Source of the DNA: CAWGET01 sp963821715
GTDB lineage: Bacteria; Bacteroidota; Ignavibacteria; Ignavibacteriales; Melioribacteraceae
Length of the DNA: 64,000 nucleotides
NCBI GenBank assembly: GCA_963821715.1
Contig: CAWGET010000008.1
Coordinates: forward strand, 1-64,000
Reading direction: 5' to 3'
Positions 26,137 through 35,199 of this stretch are shown here, piece by piece. The notes beneath the pieces were generated by a model. That model ran no database searches. It was not told the DNA's origin and saw nothing but the letters and a program-made list of their open reading frames with translations. The stretch's first letter is position 1. Each line of letters starts with the position of its first letter. Position numbers and translations under genes: made by a program.

Positions 26137-27666
26137 TTATTTAGTTGATTTATTGTTGTGTATTTCCAGCAAAACTTTTTTGTCTATTTTTCCCGCTTCG
26201 TTTTTCGGTATCTCATCTACAATAGTAAAATATTTTGGGATTTTGAACTTGGCTAAATTCCCCAAGCAATAATTGTAAAATTCTTCTTTGTCTGCTTCTT
26301 TGTCTGCTTCTTTGTTCTTATTCAATACTATAAAGGCTTTCCCGACTTCGCCCCATTTTTCATCGGGAACACCGATAACTGCAACTTCTTTTATTTTATC
26401 GTTTGTGTATAAAAATTTTTCTACTTCTGCGGGATAAACGTTTTCGCCTCCGCTTATGAACATATTTTTCTTCCGATCGACTACATAATAATAATCCTCT
26501 TCGTCGTATCTCATCATATCGCCGGTATGAAACCATCCATCGGTAATCGAATTTTGTGTCGCTTCATCGTTCTTCCAATATCCCGGGGTAACAACTGGAG
26601 ATCTTGCCCAAAGTTCTCCGACTTCATTCACTTCGCACTCATCGCCTTTTTCATTTATAAGTTTTGTTTCCATATAAAAATTCGGAAAGCCGATCGATCC
26701 TTTTTTTCTTATAGCATCGTCGTGGTGAAGCGAAAAAACATTCGGTCCTACTTCGGTCAATCCGTAACCTTGTCTGATGAATACGCCTTTCGCGTGCCAC
26801 TTTTCAATTAGCGGAATCGGCATAGGCGCGCCTCCTACAATCGCGTATCTGACCGAAGAGAGATCTGCGTCGTCGAACTTCGGAGAATCGCTCATCATCT
26901 GAAGCATAGTTGGGACGCCGAATAATATTGTGGTTTTTTCTTTCTCCATCAATTCCAAAATCAGATCGGGGTCAAATTTTGTTAAAATTGTGCTTGACGC
27001 TCCGGAGTGAAGAAAAGGCGTAAACAAAACATTCCATCCTCCGGTATGAAAGAACGGGGCATAGCTTTGCGTATGGTCGCCGGAATTTAAATCTAAACGA
27101 AGCTGAGTATTTACGGCGTTCCAGAAAAGCATTTTATGCGTGATGATTGCGCCTTTCGACATTCCCGTTGTTCCTGCCGTATAAAGGATCATTACAAAAT
27201 CATCCTCGGTGAGTGAGTCATCTATATAATTTTTTCCTGTTTCTTCTTTATCAAAAAAAGTTTTTATTTGATTGACTGAGATCCTTCTGCAATTATCAAT
27301 CGACTTCAACTCATTTACATTCCCGGAAAAAATATCCTCATAAATAAAAAGATTTGGCTCTGCGTCGGAAATTAATTGATCCAATTCCCGCGGAGCCAGA
27401 CGAAAATTAAGCGGAACGAGAATGATACCGGTTTTAACGCAAGCCGCAAAGAGTAAAACATATTCGGCGTTATTACCGGAATAAACTGCGAGCCGATCCT
27501 TTTTTTGGAGTCCGAGTTCATTTGTTAAATAATTAGCAAGATGATTGGCTGCGTTATTGAATTCGGAAAAATTCCATTCCCGGTTTGAATTATATTCACG
27601 AAGAAATAATTTGCCGGGAGTATATTTCGCCCATTTCGAAAGCCAATCTACCTGAAAGTTAAACAT
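26137..27666 (-). CDS. AMP-dependent acyl-CoA synthetase/ligase
   Basis: About 509 residues. Adenylation motifs are intact: ILYTAGTTGMSKGAIITH (P-loop), QGYGLTEVGP, WFHTGDMMRYDEEDYYYVVDRKK, GGENVYPAEVE, and the C-terminal lysine in NEAGKIDKKVL. It activates a carboxylic acid to its CoA thioester via acyl-AMP. The start is ATG 27666 (AAGGA upstream), overlapping the symporter stop by 8 bp and implying coupling. Chain length and identity of the acid are unknown; the neighbouring symporter could import it. Confidence 0.9.
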   Translation of the reverse strand: MFNFQVDWLSKWAKYTPGKLFLREYNSNREWNFSEFNNAANHLANYLTNELGLQKKDRLAVYSGNNAEYVLLFAACVKTGIILVPLNFRLAPRELDQLISDAEPNLFIYEDIFSGNVNELKSIDNCRRISVNQIKTFFDKEETGKNYIDDSLTEDDFVMILYTAGTTGMSKGAIITHKMLFWNAVNTQLRLDLNSGDHTQSYAPFFHTGGWNVLFTPFLHSGASSTILTKFDPDLILELMEKEKTTILFGVPTMLQMMSDSPKFDDADLSSVRYAIVGGAPMPIPLIEKWHAKGVFIRQGYGLTEVGPNVFSLHHDDAIRKKGSIGFPNFYMETKLINEKGDECEVNEVGELWARSPVVTPGYWKNDEATQNSITDGWFHTGDMMRYDEEDYYYVVDRKKNMFISGGENVYPAEVEKFLYTNDKIKEVAVIGVPDEKWGEVGKAFIVLNKNKEADKEADKEEFYNYCLGNLAKFKIPKYFTIVDEIPKNEAGKIDKKVLLEIHNNKSTK

Positions 27667-29176
27667 TCTTTTCCTTTGTAAATTGATGAACAATAAACGC
27701 CGCGGCTATGGAAAAAATAATGGCGACAGCGGCAGCTACTCCCGGATTTTCTCCGGTCGCTGCGGTAAACGGCACAGGAAGTTTTCCGTAATACATAATA
27801 AAATGAGTTACAACGGCAGTTACCGAAGAAACGATAACAACTTTTTTATTTGAAGAAGAGCTGAAAGTGCCTATTAATATTGGGAGAAAAGCTGCGGCAA
27901 AATAAGCGTAAACTCCGTTCTGCGCGAAGATCGCAACGCTCAATTTGGGATTTACAATTTGATCGTAAGAAAGTATAATAGTTATTATCGCAAGAAAAAT
28001 TATTACAATTTTATTTAGAAGAACCGTCTGCTTGGAATTTGAAACCTCCTGCACAGAAAATCTTGATTTAAATATCGGCTTTATAATATCGGATGTAATT
28101 GTTGTAGAGATTGATTGAATCAATCCTTCGAGCGTGGAAATGCCCGCAGAGATTAAACCGAGAACAACTAGAAGCCCGATGTAAACCGGGAATTCTTTTA
28201 CAACGTAAGCTGAAATTATTCCGTCCATTTTTAACGCTTCGCCGCCGAAGGTTAGATCGGGGAAAGTTAATCTGGCAAATAAACCGGTGATCACAACCAG
28301 AAAGAAAATTAATTCCACAATTATTCCGACCACCAAATATTTGTTAACGTCTTTATCGGTTTTAAGGAGCAAAGATTTTGTAATGATATGCGGCTGGCAT
28401 ACTATCGCAACTCCGATAATAATTTGCGCTACAATAATTTCAAAATAGTCCCGGAAGAGAAAACTGGCATCGTTAGTCGTCTGTGTCAGTTTCGGGTCGA
28501 TGGCATTCAGCTTCGCGATGAATCCGTTGACGCCTTCGCTGAAATGTTCGTAGCCGGAACCGAGTAAAATGAAAGCGACAATCAGCATAAGAACCGCTTG
28601 AATTGTGTTTGTATAAACCATAGAATTAGCGCCGCCGAACATCATATAACCGAAAATGAAGACAACTATCCCGACTAAAATATAAAGCTCGTTAACGTCC
28701 AGAGTTTTGGAAAGGACTTTTGTTAACCCGACCGCGATCAGCACGATAAAAGTAATCAGCAGAAGCGAAAGGAAAGCAAAAAATAAACCGAAACCGTTGC
28801 TCTTATATTTGGTAGCCATCCATTGCGCCATCGTAAGCGCTTTTACGGAACTTCCGTGTTTTCGGAAACCTTTTGTTAACACAATAAGCGAAACCATAGC
28901 TGCAAGCGGAAGAACAATAGCGTAAGATATAACCGCGCTGAATCCGTAAAGCGCAATAAATCCTGGATTGATGATAAACGTAGCAGCGGATGTCATAGAA
29001 GCGGCGAGTGCGAGCCCGACGGAAATAGGGGAGAAGTTAATATTGCCGACAGCGTAATCGCTAATATTCTTAATTTTTAGCGCGCCTCTTACAACGAAGA
29101 AAATTATAACAGCAGCGTAAACGGCAATTAAAATCCATCCGGCAGTTACTAAGTTATTTGTTTCGGTTCCGTTCAT
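27659..29176 (-). CDS. Sodium:solute symporter (SSS family)
   Basis: 505 residues and about thirteen hydrophobic segments. SSS-family features are seen: LAASMTSAATFIINPGF near residue 60 (sodium-binding region) and GLISAGISTLEGLIQSIST near residue 345. Members import proline, pantothenate, acetate, short monocarboxylates or sugars with Na+. The start is three bases past the KAS III stop and its end overlaps the acyl-CoA ligase, suggesting that the imported solute is a carboxylate that is then activated. Substrate not determinable. Confidence 0.9.
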   Translation of the reverse strand: MNGTETNNLVTAGWILIAVYAAVIIFFVVRGALKIKNISDYAVGNINFSPISVGLALAASMTSAATFIINPGFIALYGFSAVISYAIVLPLAAMVSLIVLTKGFRKHGSSVKALTMAQWMATKYKSNGFGLFFAFLSLLLITFIVLIAVGLTKVLSKTLDVNELYILVGIVVFIFGYMMFGGANSMVYTNTIQAVLMLIVAFILLGSGYEHFSEGVNGFIAKLNAIDPKLTQTTNDASFLFRDYFEIIVAQIIIGVAIVCQPHIITKSLLLKTDKDVNKYLVVGIIVELIFFLVVITGLFARLTFPDLTFGGEALKMDGIISAYVVKEFPVYIGLLVVLGLISAGISTLEGLIQSISTTITSDIIKPIFKSRFSVQEVSNSKQTVLLNKIVIIFLAIITIILSYDQIVNPKLSVAIFAQNGVYAYFAAAFLPILIGTFSSSSNKKVVIVSSVTAVVTHFIMYYGKLPVPFTAATGENPGVAAAVAIIFSIAAAFIVHQFTKEKNV

Positions 29177-29179
29177 AAT

Positions 29180-30170
29180 TTACCAAATAAAAGCCGCGCA
29201 GGCGAAAGCGAGTCCGCCGCCCGAACCTATAAAAATTATTTTATCACCTTGTTTAAGTTTTCCTTTTTCGTAAGCGTCGTTCAATGCCATCGGAATACAC
29301 GCCGAACCTGTATAGCCATATCTGTCCATTATCGTGTGCGCCTTTTTTCTATCTACATTTAAATTATCCAGCGTTTCCCAAATACTGTTTATGTTTATCT
29401 GGGTCATAAAAAAATGATCGACGTCCGAAGATTTCCATTCGAGTTTATCAAGCGCTTCGGTAATCATCTTTGTCCAGATCTTAGGATTCAATTCTTTCGG
29501 AAATTTCTTAACAAATTTTAAAAGGTGATCTTTTTCAGCAACGACTTTTTCCGTAACCGGCTGTCTTGTTCCGCCTGCGTAAATTCCCATCCATTCATTA
29601 TATTCACCTTCTGTATAAAGCCGGCTGGTTTGAAAACCCCTTGATTCACTCTCGACAGCGGAAACAATTACTGCTCCGGCTCCGTCTGCAAAAAGAGTCA
29701 CCGTTTTCTTGTCTTCCATATTTAAATACTTGCTCATATTGTAAGCGCCCACTACGAGAATATTTTTATACTTTTCGTCTGCGATTATAAATTTAGACGC
29801 GGTATCCAAAGCGGTTACAAATCCTGCACACGCAGTGTTGAGGTCGAATGAGCCGGCGTTCACAGCTCCAAGTTCGTGCTGAACTACAGAAGCGGTTGAA
29901 GGTGAAATAAATTCCGGAGTATCAGTTGCGATAATAATTAAATCGAGTTCTTCGGCTGAAATTTCTGCTCGCTCCATAGCCGATTTTGCGGCATTGATGG
30001 ATAAAGTTGAAGTCGATTCTCCTTCGCTTGTCCATCTTCTTTCTTTTATAGTTAAGTTTTCCCGCAGCCAGGTATCTACATCCTCGCCGAGCAGTTCGTT
30101 AAAATAATTTATTCGGAACAACGCGGGAAGGGGCAAAAGCCCCAACTGATTTTATGTATGCGTTTCTCAT
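29180..30170 (-). pseudogene. Atypical 3-oxoacyl-ACP synthase III-like protein, one frameshift near the start
   Basis: KAS III fold, 329 residues if read from ATG 30170 (MRNAYIKSVGAFAPSRVVPN) with one extra T removed at about 30104. The nucleophile Cys is present in FDLNTACAGFVTAL. The canonical HQAN is TQIN (FFMTQININSIWE) and the canonical GNTSAAS is GYTGSAC, so both His and Asn of the triad are replaced. It belongs to a KAS III-like clade with these substitutions; its reaction is unknown and may be acyl transfer rather than decarboxylative condensation. Next to fabG, symporter and ligase. Confidence 0.75.
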
Positions 30171-30392
30171 ATTTTATCTTTTTAATTAGTATTTCTAAAT
30201 TATAAATCATTAAAATTCATTGTTTCATTTGCCCCGAGCTTCAGAGGCTGTAAGAAAAATTATAAAACTAAAAGCAAACTCACCCTAAATCCCTCTCTTA
30301 AAAAGAGAGGAACTTTGAATAATCCGTTTTTCTCTCCTTCTCTTTTTAAGAGAAGGGGTCGGGGGTTGAGTTCAGCGCTTAGTAAAATATTT
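30171..30392. repeat. Intergenic repeat tract with CTCTCTT/AAGAGAG hairpins
   Basis: Contains CTCTCTTAAAAAGAGAG and CCTTCTCTTTTTAAGAGAAGG hairpins and the phrase AAAACTAAAAGCAAACTCAC, whose inverted near-copy lies at about 20680-20708 beside the 475-bp array. No gene is seen. Confidence 0.6.
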
Positions 30393-30735
30393 TTACACAA
30401 GCCTAAAGGCTTGGGTTAATGTTAATTATGCATTGCTTAGCAAGTCAACATTTTAAATCTATTGCCGTCAGTTTTAACTGACGGATAAAAAAAGTAAAGA
30501 GCAATTGGCTTTAGCCCCATTATCGCATTCAATAGGATTAAAGTCCCATGTGTTTTGAGTTTTTATCTGAATCCAAGAATTATTTAGTCTTCAGCTACGC
30601 ACGCTTTAACTGACGGATTTTAAAATGTAAAGAGCGTTCGGTTTTAGCCGCATTAAAACCTAATGAGGCTAAAGCCTTTTTCATTATTAATTTCTTATCC
30701 CGTCCGCTGAAGCGGACGGCAATAGACTTAAAAAA
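30393..30735. repeat. Diverged partial copy of the ~475-bp hairpin unit
   Basis: Carries AAGCCTAAAGGCTTGGG, ATTGCTTAGCAAGTC, CCGTCAGTTTTAACTGACGG (30465-30484) and CCGTCCGCTGAAGCGGACGG (30700-30719) in the same order as the main array unit. Several stems are decayed. It separates fabG from the KAS III gene on the minus strand. Confidence 0.8.
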
Positions 30736-30750
30736 ATCTTTCAGTATTAA

Positions 30751-31482
30751 TCAAATTACAATTCCGCCGTCAACGCTAAGCACAGCGCCGTTGATGAAAC
30801 TTGCTTCATCGCTTGCAAGAAACGCATAGGCATTTGCGATGTCTTCCGGCTTACCCAATCTGCCGACCGGAGTTTTTTCACGCATTCCGGCTAATACATT
30901 TTCGGGCATTGCGGCAACCATTTCCGTTTCGATAAAACCGGGTGCGACCGCGTTGACAGTAATTCCTTTTCTTCCGAGTTCGCGAGCCCAAACTTTCGTC
31001 ATTCCTATTACTCCGGCTTTGGAAGCAACATAATTCGTCTGACCGAAATTACCATAAATTCCTACAACGGAAGTGGCATTTAAAATTACGCCTGATTGTT
31101 TTTCAAGCATATATTGGCTTACGATTTTTGTGCAGTTAAAAACTCCCGTTAAATTCACGTCGATTACTTTCTGCCATTGTTCCGGCGTCATTTTCTTCAG
31201 TGAAGAATCCATCGTTATTCCGGCGTTGTTCACAAGAATATCAACTTTGGAATACTTTTCGACAACATTCTTAACAGCTCTTTCAACATCTTCAATATTT
31301 GATACATCTACTTTTTGGAAAGAAACCTTCGAGCCCAATTCTTCAAGTAAATTGTTTCCAGCTTTTCCGTCAAGATCCCAAACGTCAACGGTCGCGCCTT
31401 CGCTCACAAATTTTGCAACTGTCGCTTTGCCGATTCCTTTTGCGCCGCCGGTTATAATCGCTACTTTGTTTTTTAGTTTCAT
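30751..31482 (-). CDS. fabG: 3-oxoacyl-ACP reductase (FabG-like SDR)
   Basis: 243 residues. NADP motif ITGGAKGIGK, NNAG at ~88, catalytic Ser in LNATSVVG, Y-x3-K in YVASKAG, and FINGAVLSVDGG at the C-terminus: a complete classical FabG. It reduces 3-oxoacyl-ACP or -CoA with NADPH. GGAG precedes ATG 31482, and a 20-bp palindrome lies 21-40 bp upstream. Given its position next to a KAS III-like protein and acyl-CoA ligase it may be pathway-specific rather than the housekeeping copy. Confidence 0.85.
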   Translation of the reverse strand: MKLKNKVAIITGGAKGIGKATVAKFVSEGATVDVWDLDGKAGNNLLEELGSKVSFQKVDVSNIEDVERAVKNVVEKYSKVDILVNNAGITMDSSLKKMTPEQWQKVIDVNLTGVFNCTKIVSQYMLEKQSGVILNATSVVGIYGNFGQTNYVASKAGVIGMTKVWARELGRKGITVNAVAPGFIETEMVAAMPENVLAGMREKTPVGRLGKPEDIANAYAFLASDEASFINGAVLSVDGGIVI

Positions 31483-31502
31483 TTAATCTCCAATGTTTTC
31501 AT

Positions 31503-31522
31503 CGTTTGAAATTTTTCAAACG
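31503..31522. promoter_or_regulatory. Palindromic operator upstream of fabG
   Basis: CGTTTGAAA-TT-TTTCAAACG, perfect nine-base arms. The same palindrome core lies upstream of the divergent-acting regulator gene next door, so it is likely bound by that GbsR/MarR-type protein. Confidence 0.75.
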
Positions 31523-31537
31523 TTAATAACAAAAAAA

Positions 31538-32023
31538 TTATTTGTAAATTTTTTCTCTTTCTTCAGCCCATTCCGTCAGAAAATTTTCGTTATGCTTTTC
31601 CGTGAGCTCGTAAAATTTCTGCATCTCTTTTAATCTCAATTCCAGATATTTAAGATCTTTTGATTTCTCCTTGCTAACAGTTGCTTTCAATTGTTTTGCA
31701 AGCCTGGTGTTGGCTTTTATAAGTTCATAATTATTTCGGAAAGCGTTCTCAAAAATTTCAGGCTGGATTTCGTAGTAGTCTTTCCGGCTATTAGTATGCC
31801 AGACTCTTCGAATAAGGTTCCTGTCGCGCAATCTTTTCATTATCTGGCTAACAGGACCTTTGCTTCTTTCTAACTCTTTTGCAATTTCATCCAGTGAAAG
31901 CGGTCCTTCGGTTGAGATGAGGAGGGCGACCACGTGACCCATCAGTTTACTTAGACCGAACGCTCTGTATGCGTGACCGAAATTCTGAATTATTTCTTTT
32001 TTAATTTTTTCTTCGGAGTTCAT
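31538..32023 (-). CDS. GbsR/MarR-type transcriptional regulator
   Basis: 161 residues with a winged helix-turn-helix (SLDEIAKELERSKGPVSQIM, then KRLRDRNLIRRVW). The N-terminal IQNFGHAYRAFGLSKLMGHV is characteristic of the GbsR branch of MarR-like repressors. A long helical C-terminus probably dimerises. Its own gene is preceded by a palindrome identical in core to the one before fabG, indicating autoregulation plus control of the fabG-led block. Effector unknown. Confidence 0.85.
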   Translation of the reverse strand: MNSEEKIKKEIIQNFGHAYRAFGLSKLMGHVVALLISTEGPLSLDEIAKELERSKGPVSQIMKRLRDRNLIRRVWHTNSRKDYYEIQPEIFENAFRNNYELIKANTRLAKQLKATVSKEKSKDLKYLELRLKEMQKFYELTEKHNENFLTEWAEEREKIYK

Positions 32024-32032
32024 ATTCTCAAC

Positions 32033-32050
32033 GTTTGAAATTTTTCAAAC
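32033..32050. promoter_or_regulatory. Palindromic operator upstream of the regulator gene
   Basis: GTTTGAAA-TT-TTTCAAAC, eight-base perfect arms, starting 10 bp before the regulator's ATG. It matches the fabG operator, pointing to autoregulation. Confidence 0.75.
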
Positions 32051-32242
32051 AATAAGAATTTAATCTTTTTTAGTTTCGTTGTCAACAGAATTCGAAAATG
32101 TAAAAATCTTAATTTATCTTTCACCTATCTGCCGCAAAAAAATTACAAGGTTAATAAAATTATGGAAAAGAAAAATATTTGTTGTGGTAATATTTTAAAA
32201 TAATTTTTACCTTAACGTCATCAGAAATTTAAACTTCTAATT

Positions 32243-32626
32243 ATGAATTATCTTTTTTTTATTGCTGGGATCTTATCTGTTTTTTTTGCCGTAATCCATA
32301 CGATGCTGGGCGAAAAATTTGTTTTCTATGAGTTCAAAAAAAATCCGATCGCTAAAAATCTTTATAATAAAATTTTCATTAACTGGGTTCAGGTAACGGC
32401 AAGTTTTTTGGTTATCGGCGGTGCATTGATTTATATATCATTTCTTCCGCACTTAAACCGGAGAGATTTTGCTCCCGCCTTAATTCTCATTTTTCTAATA
32501 GTTGATTTTTTAATATTTCTTTCCGTTCTCTTCTCACGTCAAAAAGAAAAACTCATAGCGTCTTCGCCACAAATATTGTTATATATTATTATTATTATTC
32601 TCGTATTTATTGGGATTGTAATCTAA
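32243..32626 (+). CDS. Small integral membrane protein, unknown function
   Basis: 127 residues with four hydrophobic segments at about 3-22, 49-70, 78-95 and 108-127. It contains AVIHTMLGEKFVF and a middle loop FLPHLNRRDF. No family recognised. It stands alone on the plus strand between minus-strand genes. Confidence 0.6.
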   Translation: MNYLFFIAGILSVFFAVIHTMLGEKFVFYEFKKNPIAKNLYNKIFINWVQVTASFLVIGGALIYISFLPHLNRRDFAPALILIFLIVDFLIFLSVLFSRQKEKLIASSPQILLYIIIIILVFIGIVI

Positions 32627-32805
32627 ATTTATTGGTTAATTCCAGATTGGCTATTGATTAGAAAATTAATTAACTAAAATTGAAATGTATGTAACTACTC
32701 CATCCTTGCTGCCTTGCGGCGAGGTAAAATTTTATTGCAGTTGTGTAACTGTTATGATCAGAAAATCTTGTGTTTTAACTCTCCCCGGATTCCGTTTTTG
32801 AGTTT

Positions 32806-33216
32806 TTATCTTTTTAGAATCAAAATTGTTTCTGTTCCGTCTTCCGTAAAATTGTAACTCAGTTCGTCAAGAAAAGTTTTCATAATATGAATTCCGCGTC
32901 CATTGTCCTTGAGAATATTTTCCGGTTTTGTCGGGTCGGGTACTTTTTGAGGATTGAATCCATTCCCTTCATCTTTAAAAATGATTTTAAATTTCTCGTC
33001 ATCGACTATAACCTTAATTTTTAGAAATTTATTCCTATCGGATTTATTTCCGTGCACAATGCTATTGGAAGCCGCTTCCGCTACCGATAGTGCCAGGCTA
33101 TTAAATTTATCTTCATCTAAATTATTTTCCTGAGCTATGGTTAAAATAAATTCTTCTACGTCAGGCAGAAATTCAGGGTTACTCGGTATCGCTTTTGTAT
33201 ATGTTTTTTCCGACAA
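32806..33216 (-). CDS. Anti-sigma regulatory factor, RsbW-like serine kinase
   Basis: 136-residue GHKL ATPase domain without sensor region: N-box SVAEAASNSIVHGN, G1 box DEGNGFNP, and G2 region DNGRGIHIMKTFLDEL. Such proteins phosphorylate anti-anti-sigma factors and bind sigma factors in general stress or developmental switches. No STAS-domain partner or sigma gene is next to it in the window, so the partner is encoded elsewhere. Confidence 0.9.
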   Translation of the reverse strand: MSEKTYTKAIPSNPEFLPDVEEFILTIAQENNLDEDKFNSLALSVAEAASNSIVHGNKSDRNKFLKIKVIVDDEKFKIIFKDEGNGFNPQKVPDPTKPENILKDNGRGIHIMKTFLDELSYNFTEDGTETILILKR

Positions 33217-33283
33217 ATCATCTCCCAGATCATTTTAAAAAATGAAATTAATACATTATCGTATAATAAAATTTTTGCTTTAA

Positions 33284-35188
33284 TTATAAAAGCCAATTCA
33301 TCTGAATACTTAAATTTACAAGTTCGCGTTTGCCGTCGCTTTCGTTGTTAACAAATTCATACCAGCCATAAATTTTAAGATACAGATCATTATTTAGTGA
33401 ATAGATAATTTCTGAAAGGGGACCGATACTGGTGTACTCGGAATCTTTTTCTTTATGGTTCTCTTGATTAAACCTAAATGTGATTAGGGAAAAAAAACGA
33501 ATTCCGGCGCCCAGGGAAATTCCCTTCCTTTTGTAAACAAGTTTTGGTTCTAATTGTATTTCCTGAAGATAGCGCGCAGGTTTGCTTGTAAAATTTGTCC
33601 ATTTAAAATCGCCCTGCTCAGCCAATTTAACATTTCCGAAAAAATCGAAATCTACACTGGAAGTAATCGCAAATCTAGTTGAATCTTTGAAAGAAAATTG
33701 TCTGAATGCAAAGCTTTGAAATGTTGGATTAATTTCTTCAAAATCATAAACTGTATAATTTGCAGAGACTTCGGCTGTATTTGTAGAACGCAATCTTTTC
33801 CCCCTGAAATTTCCGCCTGATGATAATTTTAATATCCGCTTAATATTATTGTTTGAACTGCGTTCGTTAAAAATATAAACAATGTGATTTATGCTTCCTT
33901 CCAGATTAACAAAAAAATTAAAGAATGAATTAAATTTGCGAAGATACATTAATCTGGAAATAGTTAATACCTCGTCCCGGTCGTCGAAATTCACTTCGCT
34001 GGGAGTATCATATTTTAGTTTCCGATGAAAAACACTTGCATAGAGATTATCTTTTTCGGATAAATCGTACGAACCGGAGAGCGCAATTGTAGTTAGAGAA
34101 GAAGTATTATTCTTCTGTTTTTCAATTTCCTCCCGTTCATCAAAAAAAATCTCATCGGCGCTTTCATTCCTTATCACCTGATGTTTTTCGTCTCTTTCAG
34201 AAAACGACGCACGTGCCTCTCCGGAAAATTTATCGCTTCTGTACTGACTGTTGACATCAAGATTTAAACGGAGTTCCTCAATGTTGGTATCGAAGCGGGA
34301 TGAAGATAAAACCAGGTCGGTCCTGTAACGGGTTTCGCGCGCTATCTTTCTCCAGGCTCCGCCGCCAGCAACATTAAACGAAAAACCATTCCCGGAAGGA
34401 ATTAAAATTATCTGATCCCGGAAAGAATAATTCCTTTCTACACGGCTCTGAATATTATTTGTAACGTTAAACTTTTCCTTCACTAGCGAATCGGCTTCAA
34501 AATAGAAATCGCGCCGCAGTTCGTTATAATTTGCGTTTATCCTGTTGAATAAACGTTCGTCAAGTTCACTAAGGAGATCGAGATCCAAAAGACGCTGATA
34601 ATTTTTTCTCGGTGAGATATCTTCATTTTGAAATTTAAATCTTGAGGATAATTGAAAATTTGAAAATTCAATTCTGTTTATGGAAGCTTCAGCTCCGTAA
34701 ATAGAACCTTCGTCGCTTTCGCCTATCTGTGTATTGTCGGTATATCCCGCAAAAGGAGTAAGTGCAATTTTTTGGTGCGGAATAATCTTAGTATAGAGTA
34801 AAGCGTTCAGATTTGAAGACTCGCTTACAGTCAGTTTTCTATCGTCGGAGTAAATATTGTTGAGGAAAAAAAATCCGAATTTCAGGTAATCAACAAAATT
34901 ATATTCCGATAACAATTTAAGAAGCTGTTCATCTTTTATGTTTTTATCAGCTGATTTTATAACTGTGCTTCTGTATTTTTCATCAATACCAAAGAAAAAT
35001 TTTCCGTTCGCAGCTCCATAATTCAAACCGGAATTAAGCTGGTAAGTATTTAACTGTTTATTTAATCCGGTATAAAAATTTTCTTTTTGGAATGAAGAGA
35101 GTACGAGATCGAGACTATCGCCAAACGTTTGCGCAAAGAGAGAAACAGGTAATAGTAAAAAAAAAATATTTAAGATGAATTTCTTCAA
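33284..35188 (-). CDS. Large outer-membrane beta-barrel protein, unknown function
   Basis: 634 residues with a clean signal peptide (KKFILNIFFLLLPVSLFAQ) and repeated amphipathic strands from residue ~45 to the end, closing in LVNLSIQMNWLL. No family recognised. The gene begins 11 bp after the fibronectin-type III lipoprotein gene, so the two may form an envelope unit. Confidence 0.65.
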   Translation of the reverse strand: MKKFILNIFFLLLPVSLFAQTFGDSLDLVLSSFQKENFYTGLNKQLNTYQLNSGLNYGAANGKFFFGIDEKYRSTVIKSADKNIKDEQLLKLLSEYNFVDYLKFGFFFLNNIYSDDRKLTVSESSNLNALLYTKIIPHQKIALTPFAGYTDNTQIGESDEGSIYGAEASINRIEFSNFQLSSRFKFQNEDISPRKNYQRLLDLDLLSELDERLFNRINANYNELRRDFYFEADSLVKEKFNVTNNIQSRVERNYSFRDQIILIPSGNGFSFNVAGGGAWRKIARETRYRTDLVLSSSRFDTNIEELRLNLDVNSQYRSDKFSGEARASFSERDEKHQVIRNESADEIFFDEREEIEKQKNNTSSLTTIALSGSYDLSEKDNLYASVFHRKLKYDTPSEVNFDDRDEVLTISRLMYLRKFNSFFNFFVNLEGSINHIVYIFNERSSNNNIKRILKLSSGGNFRGKRLRSTNTAEVSANYTVYDFEEINPTFQSFAFRQFSFKDSTRFAITSSVDFDFFGNVKLAEQGDFKWTNFTSKPARYLQEIQLEPKLVYKRKGISLGAGIRFFSLITFRFNQENHKEKDSEYTSIGPLSEIIYSLNNDLYLKIYGWYEFVNNESDGKRELVNLSIQMNWLL

Positions 35189-35199
35189 AAGCGCCTTAA

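Noticed and set aside
22907..31482. OleABCD-type olefin pathway (KAS III-like, hydrolase, AMP ligase, SDR all present)
   Set aside because: OleA keeps the Cys-His-Asn triad, which is lost here; OleB is cytosolic whereas this hydrolase is a lipoprotein; OleD is an extended SDR whereas this one is a classical FabG. The likeness is only in fold families.
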